A stretch of 64,000 bases of DNA from Chromatiaceae bacterium (GCA_019356535.1 CP037918.1:868001-932000); one strand, 5' to 3'; shown: positions 1 through 10,752, numbered from the stretch's first letter. Program-made: numbers and translations. The notes: generated by a model from the sequence alone, not told the origin.

Positions 1-6
1 TCTTCG

Positions 7-1098
7 ATGTCGGTCCCGAACTCGGCTTCTGACGGCCCGGCGGGGCGAGCGCTGTCCGGTGCCTGGTATCCGCCGGGCAGTGCGGCGCGGCGCCCCGCCA
101 TCCTGCACAGCAATGGTCTGTACTACCGACTGGAGGTGGAAGGCGGCACCCGCCGCGAAGGCGATTTCCGACAGGTGCAGGTGAGCGACCGGGTGGGCGA
201 TATCCCGCGCCGCCTGGTGCTGCCTGATGGTTCGCTGTTCGAGACCTCGGACAATGCTGCCGTCGATACCCTGCTGCAGCGGGGAAGCCACCGTGACGGG
301 CGCGGAGGCATCGTGCATCGGCTGGAGTCCCGGCGTTCGTGGATCGTTCTTGCCCTGTTGCTGACGCTGGCGGTGGCCTTCGGTGCGGTGTGGTGGGGTG
401 TTCCCTGGGCCAGTCGTGCCCTGGCCCAGGCCCTGCCGGCTTCGGTCAACCAGTCGCTTTCCCAAGGGGTGCTCGAACTGCTCGACCAGTGGGTGTTCGA
501 GCCGAGTGCCCTGCCTGATGCAAGGCGCGATGCCATTCGCCAGCGTTTTCGCGAACGCCTGGTTCCCGCCGACACCGGGGGGTTGCGCTATCGGCTGCAT
601 TTCCGCCAGGCCGGGGGCATGGCCAATGCGCTGGCGCTGCCCTCGGGCGACATCGTGTTGACCGATGCCCTGGTGGCGTTGGCCGACGACCCGGCCGAGG
701 TCGACGCCGTGCTGCTGCACGAGATCGGACACGTGGTGCAGCGGCACGGTCTGCAGTCGGTGATTCGCGGTTCTTTCATCAGCATCGGCCTGTTGCTGGT
801 GGTCGGTGACGTGAACGTCATCAACAGCCTGGCGGCGGCCTTGCCCGCCTTCCTGCTCGAGGGACATCACTCGCGGCAGGCCGAGAGCGAGGCCGACGAC
901 TACGCGCTGACGCACATGCTGAAACTGGGTGAGGATCCCGAGGCCTATGCACGTATCCTCGAAAAACTGGAGGCAGTCGCCGGTGACGCGGCAGGCGAGA
1001 AGGATCAGGCCCGCTTGCGGAGTTACCTGTCCACCCATCCGTTGACCGAGGAGCGGGTGGCCCATGCCCGTGCCCTGGCCCGGGGCGCGCAGCACTGA
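7..1098 (+). CDS. M48 family metalloprotease, membrane anchored
   Basis: Predicted zinc endopeptidase of the M48 (Ste24/HtpX-like) family, probably involved in envelope protein quality control. The zinc motif HEIGH is at residues 238-242, and the third ligand is probably the first Glu of the ESEADDYA segment about 55 residues later. A single hydrophobic stretch at about residues 115-137 should anchor it. The N-terminal ~110 residues look like a soluble domain of unknown role. The ATG at position 7 is the first visible start, but the window begins just before it, so a ribosome site or an upstream start cannot be judged. It ends 52 bases before the riboflavin operon and is probably a separate unit. 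Confidence 0.85.
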   Translation: MSVPNSASDGPAGRALSGAWYPPGSAARRPAILHSNGLYYRLEVEGGTRREGDFRQVQVSDRVGDIPRRLVLPDGSLFETSDNAAVDTLLQRGSHRDGRGGIVHRLESRRSWIVLALLLTLAVAFGAVWWGVPWASRALAQALPASVNQSLSQGVLELLDQWVFEPSALPDARRDAIRQRFRERLVPADTGGLRYRLHFRQAGGMANALALPSGDIVLTDALVALADDPAEVDAVLLHEIGHVVQRHGLQSVIRGSFISIGLLLVVGDVNVINSLAAALPAFLLEGHHSRQAESEADDYALTHMLKLGEDPEAYARILEKLEAVAGDAAGEKDQARLRSYLSTHPLTEERVAHARALARGAQH

Positions 1099-1150
1099 GC
1101 GGCCGGATTTCGGTGTACAATAACCGGCTTCCCCAACCCGATGTCCTGTC

Positions 1151-2289
1151 ATGTCACTGAACACCACAGAAGAAATCATCGAAGACCTGCGGCAGGGCCG
1201 GATGGTCATCATCATGGACGACGAGGATCGCGAGAACGAGGGCGACCTGGTGATGGCTTCCGAGAAGGTCACGCCCGAGGCGATCAACTTCATGGCGCGT
1301 TACGGGCGCGGTCTGATCTGCATGACCATGACCCCGGAGCGTTGCCGGCAGCTGCGCCTGCCGCTGATGGTCAACACCGATAACCAGCTCGAGGCGACTA
1401 ACTTCACCATCTCCATCGAGGCGGCCAAGGGTGTGACCACCGGCATTTCGGCGGCCGACCGTGCGACCACGGTGCTGGCGGCGGTGGCGCCCAACGCCAG
1501 ACCCGAAGACCTGGTGCAGCCGGGACACATCTTTCCGCTGATGGCCCAGCCCGGCGGGGTGCTGGTGCGCGCCGGGCACACCGAGGCGGGCTGTGACCTG
1601 GCGCGGCTGGCAGGGCTGGAACCGTCCTCGGTCATCGTCGAGATCCTCAACGAGGACGGCAGCATGGCGCGCCGCCCCGACCTGGAAAAGTTTGCCGCAG
1701 AGCATGGGCTGAAGATCGGCACCATCGCCGATCTCATCCAGTACCGGATCAGGCACGAGAAGACCGTCGAGCTGGTCAGCGACTGCCTGTTGCCTACCCG
1801 CCACGGCGATTTCCACCTGTATGCCTACCAGGACATCGTGGGCAACGATATCCACCTGGCGTTGGTGAAAGGCAAGGTTCATCCCGATGAGCCGGTGCTG
1901 GTGCGGGTGCATGTGCAGAACAGCCTGTGCGACCTGTTCGAGAGCTCCCGCGACTGCGGTTGGCCGTTGCGTTCGGCCATGGATCATATCGCCGCCGAGG
2001 GCGCGGGGGTGATCGTGGTGCTGCGCAACTACGACACCGCGCGTGACATCGTCAACCGTATCGAGGAATACAAGCACGGCATCAAGCCCGAGCCGCGTGC
2101 CGACGGCAAGTGCTCGAAGAACGACGAGGAGCTGCGTACCATCGGCGTGGGCGCGCAGATACTGACCGATCTGGGTGTGCGCAAGATGCGCGTGATGAGC
2201 GCGCCCAAGCATCTGCATGCCCTGGCCGGCTTCGACCTGGAAGTCACCGAATTCGTGAATACCGATGAGCACCAGGAGGCTCCCGAGAC

Positions 2290-2293
<4 letters not shown>
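1151..2293 (+). CDS. ribBX: RibBX: 3,4-dihydroxy-2-butanone 4-phosphate synthase with degenerate GTP cyclohydrolase II-like domain
   Basis: The N-terminal ~205 residues are a complete RibB domain ([10 protein letters not shown] at 23-32; [13 protein letters not shown]), which converts ribulose 5-phosphate to the four-carbon riboflavin precursor. The C-terminal half resembles GTP cyclohydrolase II, but the zinc-binding pattern C-x10-C-x-C is broken: the segment reads [14 protein letters not shown] with only two cysteines. The GRGIGL catalytic motif is also missing. This matches the RibBX variant described in Proteobacteria, in which the second domain lacks cyclohydrolase activity. The start at 1151 follows a TACAAT -10-like box at 1116-1121. 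The stop overlaps ribH by 4 bases (ATGA), so translation is probably coupled. Confidence 0.9.
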
Positions 2294-2757
<464 letters not shown>

Positions 2758-2764
2758 GGGGCTC

Positions 2765-3199
2765 GTGAGCCGGCAACGCAGCAAGGCCCGTGCGCTCGCG
2801 CTCCAGGCCCTCTACCAGTGGCAGATGGCCGGGCAGCCGGTGCCCGATATCGTGCAGCAGTTTCTGCTCGAGCACGCCGAAAAGCGTTTCGACCGTGACT
2901 ATTTTCGCGACCTGTTCGAGGGGGTGACCGGGCAGCTCGAGGCCGTGGACGCTGCGCTGGGCGAGGCACTGGACCGCGACATCGAGCGAGTCGACCCGGT
3001 AGAACGCGCCGTCCTGCGCCTCGGTGCCTACGAACTTCTCCGGCACCCCGAGATCCCTTACCGGGTGGCCATCAACGAGGCGGTCGAACTGGCCAAGACC
3101 TTCGGCTCCGAGCAGGGCCACCGCTACGTGAACGGCGTGCTCGACAAGGCGGCGCGCAGCCTGCGCGCGCTGGAGATCGGCGCCGCCGGGCGCGACTGA
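2765..3199 (+). CDS. nusB: transcription antitermination factor NusB
   Basis: NusB binds boxA RNA together with S10 and promotes antitermination of rRNA operons. The 144-residue protein begins SRQRSKARALALQALYQW, the standard NusB N-terminus. The reading frame stays open further upstream, but that part overlaps ribH and has no family similarity. The GTG at 2765 is chosen because it is preceded by GAGGGG at a good spacing and gives the normal length. It is third in the riboflavin operon and is followed 4 bases later by thiL. Confidence 0.95.
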   Translation: MSRQRSKARALALQALYQWQMAGQPVPDIVQQFLLEHAEKRFDRDYFRDLFEGVTGQLEAVDAALGEALDRDIERVDPVERAVLRLGAYELLRHPEIPYRVAINEAVELAKTFGSEQGHRYVNGVLDKAARSLRALEIGAAGRD

Positions 3200-3203
3200 G
3201 CGC

Positions 3204-4169
3204 ATGCCCGGCGAGTTCGACCTGATAAGGCGCTATTTCGCCCAGGCCACCCCATCGCGCGAGGACGTCCCCCTGGGCATTGGTGACGACTGCGCCCTGC
3301 TGAGGGTGCCACCGGAGCGCTGGCTGGCGGTGAGCAGCGATACCCTGGTGGCCGGTCGGCATTTTCTCCCCACCGTCGACCCCGAGAGCCTGGGGCACAA
3401 GGCCCTGGCGGTGAATCTCTCCGACTTGGCAGCGATGGGTGCCCAGCCGGCCTGGGCCAGCCTCTGCCTGACCTTGCCCGAGGCCGACGAGGCCTGGCTG
3501 GCAGCCTTCATGCGCGGCTTCTCGGCGCTGGCCGCACGCTACGGCGTGCAACTGGTCGGTGGAGACACCACGCGCGGGCCATTGTCGATCAGTGTCACCA
3601 TCCAGGGCCTTGCCGATCCGGCACACACCTTGCGTCGCGATGCCGCACGGCCGGGTGACCTCGTCTATGTCTCGGGTACCCTGGGCGATGCCGGACTGGC
3701 GCTGCTGGCGCAGCAGGGGCTGTACACCCGCGCCGGCAGCCTGCCGTTCCTGCGCCAGCGCCTGGACCGACCCGAGCCGCGTGTCGAGCTCGGCCTGGCC
3801 GCCGCTCCGTTGGCGCATGCCGCCATCGATCTGTCCGACGGCCTGGGAGGTGACCTGGCGCATGTGTGCACGGCCAGCGGCGTGGGGGCCATGTTGTATC
3901 TCGAGCGCCTGCCGCTCTCGCCCGCGGTGCGCGACTACGTGGACGAGACCGGTGATTGGTCGCTGCCACTCTCGGCCGGTGACGACTATGAGCTGCTGTT
4001 CACCGTGCCCGGCGAGCGCCAGGCGGCCTTCGAGGCGGTCATGTGCGAACAGGCGGTGCCGGTGACCTGGGTGGGCATGATCGAGAGTGGTGCGGGTGTG
4101 CGCGCGCAATATCCCGACGGACAGATCGATGAAGGGGTGGCGAAGGGGCATGACCACTTTGCGAGCTGA
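3204..4169 (+). CDS. thiL: thiamine-monophosphate kinase
   Basis: ThiL phosphorylates thiamine phosphate to the active cofactor thiamine diphosphate. At 321 aa it has the family features GEFDLIRRYF at the start, the metal/ATP-binding GIGDDCALL near residue 27, VGGDTTRG in the middle and LSDGLGGDL in the ATP-binding half. The start is 4 bases after the nusB stop. Its last 20 bases overlap the start of pgpA, indicating translational coupling in the same operon. Confidence 0.95.
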   Translation: MPGEFDLIRRYFAQATPSREDVPLGIGDDCALLRVPPERWLAVSSDTLVAGRHFLPTVDPESLGHKALAVNLSDLAAMGAQPAWASLCLTLPEADEAWLAAFMRGFSALAARYGVQLVGGDTTRGPLSISVTIQGLADPAHTLRRDAARPGDLVYVSGTLGDAGLALLAQQGLYTRAGSLPFLRQRLDRPEPRVELGLAAAPLAHAAIDLSDGLGGDLAHVCTASGVGAMLYLERLPLSPAVRDYVDETGDWSLPLSAGDDYELLFTVPGERQAAFEAVMCEQAVPVTWVGMIESGAGVRAQYPDGQIDEGVAKGHDHFAS

Positions 4170-4644
4170 CGGATTGCCGAAGCCGGACATGCGCCGGCCC
4201 TTGCATTTTCTCGCCTTCGGTTTCGGTGCGGGCTGTTCGCCGAAGGCGCCTGGCACCATGGGCACGCTGATGGCGCTGGCCCTCTATCTGCCGCTGTCGC
4301 GCCTGCCGGACTGGGCTTACCTGGGAGTGACCCTGGCGGTCGCGGCGAGCGGGGTGTTCATCTGCGGCTGGTCGGCGCGCCGGCTGGGGGTGCACGACCA
4401 CCCGGGCATCGTCTGGGACGAGATCGCGGGTTACCTGGTGACCATGCTGTGGGCACCCCCGGGCTTGATCTGGATGCTGCTCGGCTTTGTGCTGTTCCGC
4501 TTCTTCGATATCCTCAAGCCGTGGCCGATAGGCTGGCTTGATCGCCGCGTCGGTGGTGGCCTGGGTATCATGCTCGATGATCTGGCTGCCGGGCTCGCCG
4601 CACTGGGCCTGTTGCAGCTGCTGGCGCACGGGTTGGCGCTCTGA
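4150..4644 (+). CDS. pgpA: phosphatidylglycerophosphatase A
   Basis: PgpA dephosphorylates phosphatidylglycerophosphate to phosphatidylglycerol in the inner membrane. The sequence shows the family signature GAGCSPKAPGTMGTL near the N-terminus, WDEIAGYLV in the middle and FRFFDILKPWPI before a conserved aspartate pair (MLDDLAAG). The protein is hydrophobic. The frame is open upstream, but ATG 4150 is preceded by GAAGGGGC and gives a normal length of 164 aa. It overlaps thiL by 20 bases and ends the riboflavin-thiamine operon, or possibly continues it into the next gene. Confidence 0.93.
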   Translation: MTTLRADGLPKPDMRRPLHFLAFGFGAGCSPKAPGTMGTLMALALYLPLSRLPDWAYLGVTLAVAASGVFICGWSARRLGVHDHPGIVWDEIAGYLVTMLWAPPGLIWMLLGFVLFRFFDILKPWPIGWLDRRVGGGLGIMLDDLAAGLAALGLLQLLAHGLAL

Positions 4645-4660
4645 GTTCGAGGAGACCGCG

Positions 4661-5296
4661 ATGTCGCGCGTCCTGTTTGGGTTGTGCCTTTCCCTGCTGC
4701 TCCCTGTGGCCTCGCTGGCGGCGCAGGTGCACGTACTGGCGCTGTTTCCGGGCAAGGCCCTGCTCGAGGTGGACGGTCAGCGCAAGGTGCTGGCGGTGGG
4801 GCAGGAACTGCATGGCGTGAAGCTGGTCGCTGCTGACCCGCACGAGGCGCGGGTGATGGTCGACGGGCGGGTGGAAAGCCTGCGACTGGGCAACGCGGTG
4901 AGCGACCACTATGCCAGGCCACAGCGCCAGGAGATCCGTCTGCTGCGGCGCGGTGACGCCTTTCACCTCGACGGTCTCATCAATGGGCAGTTGGTGCGCA
5001 TGCTGGTGGATACCGGCGCCAACACCATGGCACTGAGCGGGCGCGATGCGCGCCGCCTGGGGATCCACTATGTGCAGGAGGGGCAGACCGCTGCGGCGCG
5101 TACTGCCTCGGGCGTGTCACCTGGCTATGTTGTGCGCCTGCGCTCGGTCAAGGTCGGCAGTCGCACCTTCCACGATGTGCAGGCCATGGTGATCGAGGGC
5201 GACTATCCACAAGAGGTGCTGCTGGGCATGAACGTGCTGCGCCACTTCGAGATGGACCACCGTGACAATCTGATGATCCTGCGCAGCCGTCCCTAG
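4661..5296 (+). CDS. periplasmic retropepsin-like aspartic protease
   Basis: A 211-residue exported protein with signal peptide MSRVLFGLCLSLLLPVASLAA and a C-terminal single-lobe aspartic protease domain. The catalytic motif is VDTGANTMALSG, and the second hydrophobic motif is LLGMNVLRHFEM. Families of this type (clan AA, TIGR02281-like) are common in Proteobacteria, and their substrates are unknown. The ~90 residues between the signal peptide and the protease form a small beta-rich segment. The ATG at 4661 follows a CGAGGAGA ribosome site. It lies 16 bases after pgpA and faces folE2 convergently. Confidence 0.8.
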   Translation: MSRVLFGLCLSLLLPVASLAAQVHVLALFPGKALLEVDGQRKVLAVGQELHGVKLVAADPHEARVMVDGRVESLRLGNAVSDHYARPQRQEIRLLRRGDAFHLDGLINGQLVRMLVDTGANTMALSGRDARRLGIHYVQEGQTAAARTASGVSPGYVVRLRSVKVGSRTFHDVQAMVIEGDYPQEVLLGMNVLRHFEMDHRDNLMILRSRP

Positions 5297-5311
5297 AGAA
5301 AGCGCCGTTGT

Positions 5312-6139
5312 TCAGCCCGAAGCGGCCTCCTTGTCGTGCTCGATCAGCGCGTAGGCGGAGTGGTTGTGAATGGACTCGAAGTTCTCCGATTCCACCACGT
5401 AGGCGCAGATGCGGTCATCACTGTTCAGGCGCGCGGCCACGTCGCGCACCATGTCCTCGACGAACTTGGGATTGTCGTAGGCACGCTCGGTGACGTACTT
5501 CTCGTCCGGTCGCTTGAGCAGGCCATACAGCTCGCAGGAGGCCTCCTGCTCGACCATCTCGATGATCTCCTCGATCCAGACGAACTCGCGGGTGCGCACG
5601 GTCACGGTGACGTGCGAACGCTGGTTGTGTGCGCCGTAGTCGGAGATCGACTTGGAGCAGGGGCACAGGCTGGTCACCGGTACCACCACCTTGATGTACA
5701 TCTTGGGCTCGCCGTCACTGATCTCGCCAATCAGGGTCACCTGATAGTCGAGCAGGCTCTCCACGCCAGAGACCGGCGCCTTCTTGTTGATGAAGTAGGG
5801 AAAGGTCATCTCGATATGACCCTGCCTGGACTCCAGGCGCTCGGCCATCTCTACCAGCATCTGCTTGAAGGTATCGACCGAGATCTCGCGCTCGTGGGCA
5901 TTGAGGATCTCCACGAAGCGCGACATGTGCGTGCCCTTGAAGTTGTGCGGCAGGTACACGTACATGTTGAAGGTGGCGACGGTGTGCTGCTCACCCTCGC
6001 TGCGGTCGGCCACGCGCACCGGGTGACGAATGTCCTTGATGCCTACCTTGTTGATCGCGATTTGGCGGGTGTCGAGACTGGACTGGACGTCTTCGATTTC
6101 GGCCGCATTGACCGGCTTGGGGGTGGAACTGGCTGTCAT
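5312..6139 (-). CDS. folE2: GTP cyclohydrolase FolE2 (type IB)
   Basis: FolE2 makes 7,8-dihydroneopterin triphosphate from GTP, the first step of folate and queuosine-type pterin synthesis. Unlike FolE, it does not strictly require zinc. The 275-residue protein has the family pattern: N-terminal DIRHPV, catalytic-site [20 protein letters not shown] (C159, C161) and C-terminal [10 protein letters not shown]. The frame is open far upstream, but the ATG at 6139 gives the usual N-terminus and lies about 48 bases after a strong sigma70-type promoter. FolE2 genes are often zinc (Zur) controlled; I see no convincing Zur palindrome here. Confidence 0.95.
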   Translation of the reverse strand: MTASSTPKPVNAAEIEDVQSSLDTRQIAINKVGIKDIRHPVRVADRSEGEQHTVATFNMYVYLPHNFKGTHMSRFVEILNAHEREISVDTFKQMLVEMAERLESRQGHIEMTFPYFINKKAPVSGVESLLDYQVTLIGEISDGEPKMYIKVVVPVTSLCPCSKSISDYGAHNQRSHVTVTVRTREFVWIEEIIEMVEQEASCELYGLLKRPDEKYVTERAYDNPKFVEDMVRDVAARLNSDDRICAYVVESENFESIHNHSAYALIEHDKEAASG

Positions 6140-6193
6140 GGGCGATCCGGGCGGGCGAAGCCGCACCTCGAGAAGTTGACTAATTTGCTTGGG

Positions 6194-6222
6194 ATTATAC
6201 CGGCCCGCCGATAGATGGCCAA
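6194..6222 (-). promoter_or_regulatory. sigma70-type promoter of folE2
   Basis: Read on the minus strand, TTGGCC (6222-6217) and a perfect TATAAT (6199-6194) are separated by 17 bases. The transcription start is predicted near 6187, giving a leader of about 48 bases before the folE2 ATG. Confidence 0.7.
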
Positions 6223-6303
6223 GCGGCCAATCACCGGGACGAAGCTCGGTATTATGCCGGTCCCGGCTTGTGGGCGCCAGCCGCAACAGTTCGAGAGAAG
6301 ATC

Positions 6304-8304
6304 TCACAACGACCGCGACAAGGGCGAATGGGGGTTGTCGGGGCTGGCCTTGAGGCGATTGCGACCTTGGGTATCGAACACCAGCACCCCGTAACTGCCG
6401 TAGTGGGGCAGCTTGCGTGCCAGGGCGTCGATCAGGGCGGGTCCGTGTGCGCCGATGAAGCCGGTGCCGCGCCCCTCGTGATCGATGTTCACCCGCACCA
6501 CGGCAAAGCGGTCGGCTGCCCAGTGGTGGCCGTTGGCGCTCAGGCCAGTGTGCTCGAGGCGGTACTGCGCATTCGTCAGCGGTGCCGGGTCGAGCAGGCG
6601 GTTGCCCCAGCCGAGCAGCAGGCGGTGCGCCGAGTCCGGGATTTGGTCGGCGGCGCGGTCGTCGATCACCTGCAGGCCCGGATAACGCTTGCGCCAGGCG
6701 TCGGCCAGACGCTGCCAGGCGGCGCGCTCGGCGGCCGGGGCATCCGACGGCAGTACCAGCCAGGTCGGGCCGCCGAACAGCAGGTTCAGCGCTGGTGGCT
6801 GCTCGCGCGGGTCGAGCCGGCGCAGCACATCGTAGTCGGGGTCCACGTGCAGTCGCTGTGGACGCGAGGGCAGGCGCAGGGTAAAGGGCTTTTGACGGCA
6901 GTCGAGGCGCAGGGTCTGGCGCACGACCTGTCCATCGGCGAGCGTGATCGCCACCGGCACATCCAGGTCGAAGGGGAGATCGGTATCCTGCGCCAGCTGG
7001 AGTTCCAGCCGGTAGCCGTCGCCGTCGTGCTGTACCCGGGTCTCGCCGAGTTGCAGGCGCGGCGCTCCCTCGCGCGCCAGCCAGGGCAGCAGGCGTGCGA
7101 GCAGGTCGGGACGGCCGCCCACCAGGGTACGCAGCGCAGTCTCGAAGCCGATGTGCTCGAAGTGATGGCGGCTCCAGAGGCGGCGCAGGCCGGCCGTGAA
7201 GGCGGCATCGCCCAGCAGGCGGCGGGTCATGTGGAACAGCATCAGTGACTTGCTGTAGCCCACCGACTGGGTGGCCGCGTCGTGGCGGCTGACGAAGGCG
7301 CGCAGCGGCAGGTCTCGGCCCTGCGCGGCATGGTTGCTGTAGCGTTGCAGGGCGCGCAGGCGGTATTGCGCATCCTTGCCCCGGCGTTCCTGCATCCAGT
7401 GATCGGCCAGGTAGCTGGTCAGTCCTTCGCTCCAGTTGCCCCGTGCGAAGTCCACCCAGACGCCATTGCCCCACCAGTTGTGCAGCAGCTCGTGGGGCAG
7501 CGAGGTGTAGGGGATAAAGGGCAGGCGCAGGACCTGGCCGCCGATCAGGGTGAAGGCCGGCATGCCCAGGCCGGTGGGCCAGCGGTTCTCGACCACCGTG
7601 AAGCGTGCATAGGGGTAGGGGCCGATCAGCGCCTGGTAATGCCGCAGGTAGTCGCTCAGCAGCGTGAGGTAGCGTTCGGCCAACGCGGGATCGTCGTGCA
7701 GCAGCCAGACCGCCAGGGTGGTCTCGCCCGCGCGTCTTTCGTGCCGGGTGTAGGGCCCGGCGACCAGGTACAGGGCCTCCAGGGGATGCGGGGTATTCCA
7801 GGTGACGATGCCGTCACCTGGTTCCCGTCGGCCCACGGCCAGCGCCTCCCAGCCCTGGGGCAGGCGGATGGCGAGGCGTGCGCCATGCACCGGTTCGCCG
7901 GTCTGTGGATACCAGACCGAAGTGCCGTCCAGCCAGACCCCGGCCGGAGAGATCTCGCCCGCCGGCATGCCGCCATGACCCCGGTCGGCGGGAAAGCGTG
8001 GCTGCCCGGCGTAGTGGAGCGCGAACTGTCGTGCGGGTTCGCTCAGCGTCAGGCGGTAGCGGGCCAGCACCCCGTCGGTGCCCAGATGCTCGAGCTGTCC
8101 CGGATGGGTTTCGATGCGCAGCCCGGCGTTCAGGCGAAACGCGAACTGCCGGACTGGTTCGTCAAGGACGATACGGTCGGTTACGATCAGGCGACCCGAA
8201 TCCGGTTGCAGGGTGATGGCCATGTCGTGCGCAGGGCCGTCGGCCGCGACAGCGACAGCAAGCCACGAAAGGCATAGCATGAAACCGTACAGAACCCGCT
8301 GCAT
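6304..8304 (-). CDS. exported M1-family metallopeptidase
   Basis: A 666-residue protein with a signal peptide ([20 protein letters not shown]) and a gluzincin active site: [10 protein letters not shown] with H271, E272 and H275, and the third ligand Glu in WSEGLTSY about 18 residues later. It lacks a GAMEN exopeptidase motif; the corresponding region reads [10 protein letters not shown]. Substrate preference is therefore uncertain. A C-terminal ~200-residue region has no fold I recognise. The start at 8304 is supported by a strong AAGGAGAAAGGGG upstream. Its first 26 bases overlap the start of the divergent ChaN-like gene. Confidence 0.8.
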   Translation of the reverse strand: MQRVLYGFMLCLSWLAVAVAADGPAHDMAITLQPDSGRLIVTDRIVLDEPVRQFAFRLNAGLRIETHPGQLEHLGTDGVLARYRLTLSEPARQFALHYAGQPRFPADRGHGGMPAGEISPAGVWLDGTSVWYPQTGEPVHGARLAIRLPQGWEALAVGRREPGDGIVTWNTPHPLEALYLVAGPYTRHERRAGETTLAVWLLHDDPALAERYLTLLSDYLRHYQALIGPYPYARFTVVENRWPTGLGMPAFTLIGGQVLRLPFIPYTSLPHELLHNWWGNGVWVDFARGNWSEGLTSYLADHWMQERRGKDAQYRLRALQRYSNHAAQGRDLPLRAFVSRHDAATQSVGYSKSLMLFHMTRRLLGDAAFTAGLRRLWSRHHFEHIGFETALRTLVGGRPDLLARLLPWLAREGAPRLQLGETRVQHDGDGYRLELQLAQDTDLPFDLDVPVAITLADGQVVRQTLRLDCRQKPFTLRLPSRPQRLHVDPDYDVLRRLDPREQPPALNLLFGGPTWLVLPSDAPAAERAAWQRLADAWRKRYPGLQVIDDRAADQIPDSAHRLLLGWGNRLLDPAPLTNAQYRLEHTGLSANGHHWAADRFAVVRVNIDHEGRGTGFIGAHGPALIDALARKLPHYGSYGVLVFDTQGRNRLKASPDNPHSPLSRSL

Positions 8305-9460
8305 TTTCCCCTTTCTCCTTGCCCTGATGCTGGCCGGGTGCGGCAGTTCACCGGTGCGTTCGCCGCTGCCGTCGAACCATCCGTCGCCGCCGTCGGCGGA
8401 TGATGCCCTGGTGATCGAGCCCGCGCTCAGCCCCGGCCTGCCGCAGCTGCTGGCGCGTCTGCGCGACCAGCGCCTGATCTATGTCGGCGAGGTCCACGAC
8501 CGCAATGCCGACCACCGGCTGCAGCTGGCGGTGTTGCAGGCCTTGCCGCCGGATCGGGTCGCGCTGGGTGTCGAGTGGTTCCAGGCGCGTTTCCAGCCGG
8601 CGCTGGACGATTACATCGCCGGTCGCATCGCAGAGGAGGAGATGCTGCGGCGCACCGAGTACTTCACCCGCTGGCGCTTCGATTACCGGCTGTACCGGCC
8701 GATCATCCGCTATGCGCGCGAGCACCATATACCGATCATTGCCCTGAATGCGAGTCGCGAACTGACCGATGCGATCCGTGCTCGCGGCATCGCGGGGCTG
8801 CCGCCCGGCCTGCGCGACGAGCTGCCGGATAGCTACGACTTCAGCAATCGCGAATACGACCGCATCCTGCGCAAGGTATTCTCGCAGCATCCCCGCGAGG
8901 AGCAGGAGTTTCCACGCTTCCGCGAGGTGCAGCTCACCTGGGACGAGAGCATGGCGCAGCGTATCGCTGCCTATCTGAAGGTCCATCCCGAACGCCAGAT
9001 GGTGGTGATGGCCGGGCGCGGGCATATCGCCGGACGGCATGGCATCCCCAACCGGGTGACCCGGCGCAGCGGCATCCGCGGCGTGGTGGTCTTGCGTCCG
9101 GTGGACGACGAGCCGCCGCGCGGCCAGGCCGACTACCTGGTGCTCAGCGAGGAACAGCCCCTGCCGCCGCGTGGCCTGATCGGCGCCCTGCTGGACACTG
9201 CCGACGGCCGGGTGGTGATCAAGGGCTTCACCCCGGGCAGTGCCGGGCGCGCTGCCGGCCTGCGCGAGGGAGACCACATTGTCGCGGTGAATGGCCGGGA
9301 GGTCACCGATTACACGAGCTTCAAGCTGGGCACACTCGGGCTTGGTCCGGGCGAGCGGCTGCGCCTTACCGTGCTGCGTCAGGGGAAGGACGGTGAAGCG
9401 CACCGGCAGACCCTGGTGGTGACGCTCAAGGTGCCCCGAGGCCGGGGGGTGCATCGTTGA
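8279..9460 (+). CDS. ChaN-family lipoprotein with C-terminal PDZ domain
   Basis: A 393-residue lipoprotein: [21 protein letters not shown] ends in an LAGC lipobox. Residues ~45-280 are a ChaN/DUF399 domain (LIYVGEVHDRNADH, VALGVEWFQ, MAGRGHIAGRHG), a family reported to bind haem and related to TIKI proteases. Residues ~290-385 are a PDZ domain (IKGFTPGSAGRAAGLREGD). The frame is open upstream, but ATG 8279 is the one giving a proper lipoprotein signal. Its start lies inside the 5' end of the divergent metallopeptidase gene. The two may share a function in the envelope. Confidence 0.82.
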   Translation: MKPYRTRCIFPFLLALMLAGCGSSPVRSPLPSNHPSPPSADDALVIEPALSPGLPQLLARLRDQRLIYVGEVHDRNADHRLQLAVLQALPPDRVALGVEWFQARFQPALDDYIAGRIAEEEMLRRTEYFTRWRFDYRLYRPIIRYAREHHIPIIALNASRELTDAIRARGIAGLPPGLRDELPDSYDFSNREYDRILRKVFSQHPREEQEFPRFREVQLTWDESMAQRIAAYLKVHPERQMVVMAGRGHIAGRHGIPNRVTRRSGIRGVVVLRPVDDEPPRGQADYLVLSEEQPLPPRGLIGALLDTADGRVVIKGFTPGSAGRAAGLREGDHIVAVNGREVTDYTSFKLGTLGLGPGERLRLTVLRQGKDGEAHRQTLVVTLKVPRGRGVHR

Positions 9461-9496
9461 TCAAGAGGCCCGCCGACTATTCGCGGCGAGGGCCAT

Positions 9497-9594
9497 CGAT
9501 GGGCACGGCGCGATGCGCCTTTGCCCATCCTACCCACCATTCAACAAGCCTGACACCGTAGGATGGGCAAAGGCCCGAAGGGCCGTGCCCATCG
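9497..9594. repeat. 98-bp palindromic intergenic repeat
   Basis: Two arms, each containing GATGGGCA and TGCCCATC, form one long inverted repeat; each arm can also fold on its own. The right arm contains GTAGGATGGGCAAAGGC and the left its near-exact complement. It sits between two convergent genes (the ChaN-like gene and ispA) and may serve as a bidirectional terminator. I recall similar GTAGGATGGGCA elements as dispersed repeats in gammaproteobacteria. Confidence 0.7.
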
Positions 9595-9620
9595 AGAGAC
9601 TTCCCGCCCTCTATCAGGTT

Positions 9621-10523
9621 TTAGCGCTGCCGGTCTACCACGAAGCGGGCCAGGGCGCGCAGGGTGGCCGCGCGCTCGCCAAAGGGCGAAAGGGTCTCCA
9701 GCGCGTCCTCGAGCAGGCGGTCGGCCATCTCGCGTGCCTCCTCCAGGCCGACCAGGGAGGGATAGGTGGGTTTGCCGTCGGCTGCGTCCTTGCCCCGGGT
9801 CTTGCCGATGTGCGCCGTCTCGCCCTCCACGTCGAGGATGTCGTCGCGGATCTGGAAGGCCAGTCCGATGCACTTGGCATAGTGATCGAGGGCGCGCAGT
9901 TGCGACTCGTCCGCCTGGTCGGCGCAGAAGGCCCCCAGGCGCACGCTGACGCGGATCAGCGCGCCGGTCTTGTGGATGTGCATGTTCTCCAGTTCGGCCA
10001 GGCTCAGCTCATGGCCCACCGCGTCGATGTCCAGTGCCTGGCCGCCGACCATGCCGCGCGAGCCGGCGGCGTGGGCCAGTTCGGCGAGCATGCGCAGTCG
10101 GGTGGCCGCGGGCAGGGCATCCAGCCGCGGGTCTTCGGCGATGATCTGGAAGGCCAGGGCCTGCAGGGCGTCACCGACCAGGATGGCCGTGGCCTCGTCA
10201 TAGGCCTTGTGGCAGGTGGGGCGACCGCGGCGCAGTTCATCGTCGTCCATCGCCGGCAGGTCGTCGTGCACCAGTGAATAGGCGTGGATCAGCTCGATGG
10301 CGCAGGCGGGCACATCGAGACGTTCGGGCGGTGCCCCCAGCAGCTCGCCAGCGGCATGCAGCAGGACGGGACGGAAGCGCTTGCCATCGCCCAGCACCAC
10401 ATAGCGCATGGCCTCGTGCAGGCGGCCGGGGGCGACCCGGGGGGCGGGCAGGCAGGCATCCAGCGCTCGGTCGGTGCGCTGGGCCACCTGCTCGATGAAG
10501 TCTGCCAGCGGGAGCTCAGTCAC
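9621..10523 (-). CDS. ispA: farnesyl diphosphate synthase
   Basis: IspA condenses isopentenyl diphosphate with DMAPP and geranyl diphosphate to make C15 farnesyl diphosphate. The 300-residue protein contains GKRFRP (47-52), the first Asp-rich motif [17 protein letters not shown] (87 onward, with two residues between the aspartate clusters as in bacterial short-chain enzymes) and the second Asp-rich motif DDILD near 225. It overlaps xseB by 8 bases, the common xseB-ispA arrangement. The usual next gene, dxs, is absent; the cluster ends at a convergent gene. Confidence 0.95.
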   Translation of the reverse strand: MTELPLADFIEQVAQRTDRALDACLPAPRVAPGRLHEAMRYVVLGDGKRFRPVLLHAAGELLGAPPERLDVPACAIELIHAYSLVHDDLPAMDDDELRRGRPTCHKAYDEATAILVGDALQALAFQIIAEDPRLDALPAATRLRMLAELAHAAGSRGMVGGQALDIDAVGHELSLAELENMHIHKTGALIRVSVRLGAFCADQADESQLRALDHYAKCIGLAFQIRDDILDVEGETAHIGKTRGKDAADGKPTYPSLVGLEEAREMADRLLEDALETLSPFGERAATLRALARFVVDRQR

Positions 10524-10752
10524 CGTCGAAGGGCTCCGTGGCGGCGTCGGGTGTGTTGGCGGTGAGGACCTTTACCTTCTGCTCGGCCTGCTCCAGCGCC
10601 TGCTGGCAGCGACGGGTCAGGGCAATGCCCTGCTCGAACGATGCCAACGACTCTTCCAGCGAGAGCTCGCCCGATTCCATGCGCTCGACCAGGGCTTCAA
10701 GTTCGCCCAGGGCCTGTTCGAAGGAGATGTCGTCGTTGTCTGTCTTGCTCAC
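10516..10752 (-). CDS. xseB: exodeoxyribonuclease VII small subunit
   Basis: XseB is the small subunit of exonuclease VII. The 78-residue helical protein has the family core [20 protein letters not shown] followed by [19 protein letters not shown]. The frame is open upstream to 10899, but the GTG at 10752, preceded by AAAGGA, gives the usual length and N-terminus. It overlaps ispA by 8 bases and lies divergent from the CNP1-like gene. Confidence 0.93.
   Translation of the reverse strand: MSKTDNDDISFEQALGELEALVERMESGELSLEESLASFEQGIALTRRCQQALEQAEQKVKVLTANTPDAATEPFDGD

Noticed and set aside
1099-1150. An FMN riboswitch in front of the riboflavin operon
   Set aside because: The gap is only 52 bases, too short for an RFN element.
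5312-7474. 720-residue minus-strand frame running through folE2 and beyond
   Set aside because: Only the C-terminal 275 residues match FolE2. The upstream part is antisense to no gene but in the wrong frame within the metallopeptidase gene, with Arg/Pro/Ala-rich nonsense sequence.
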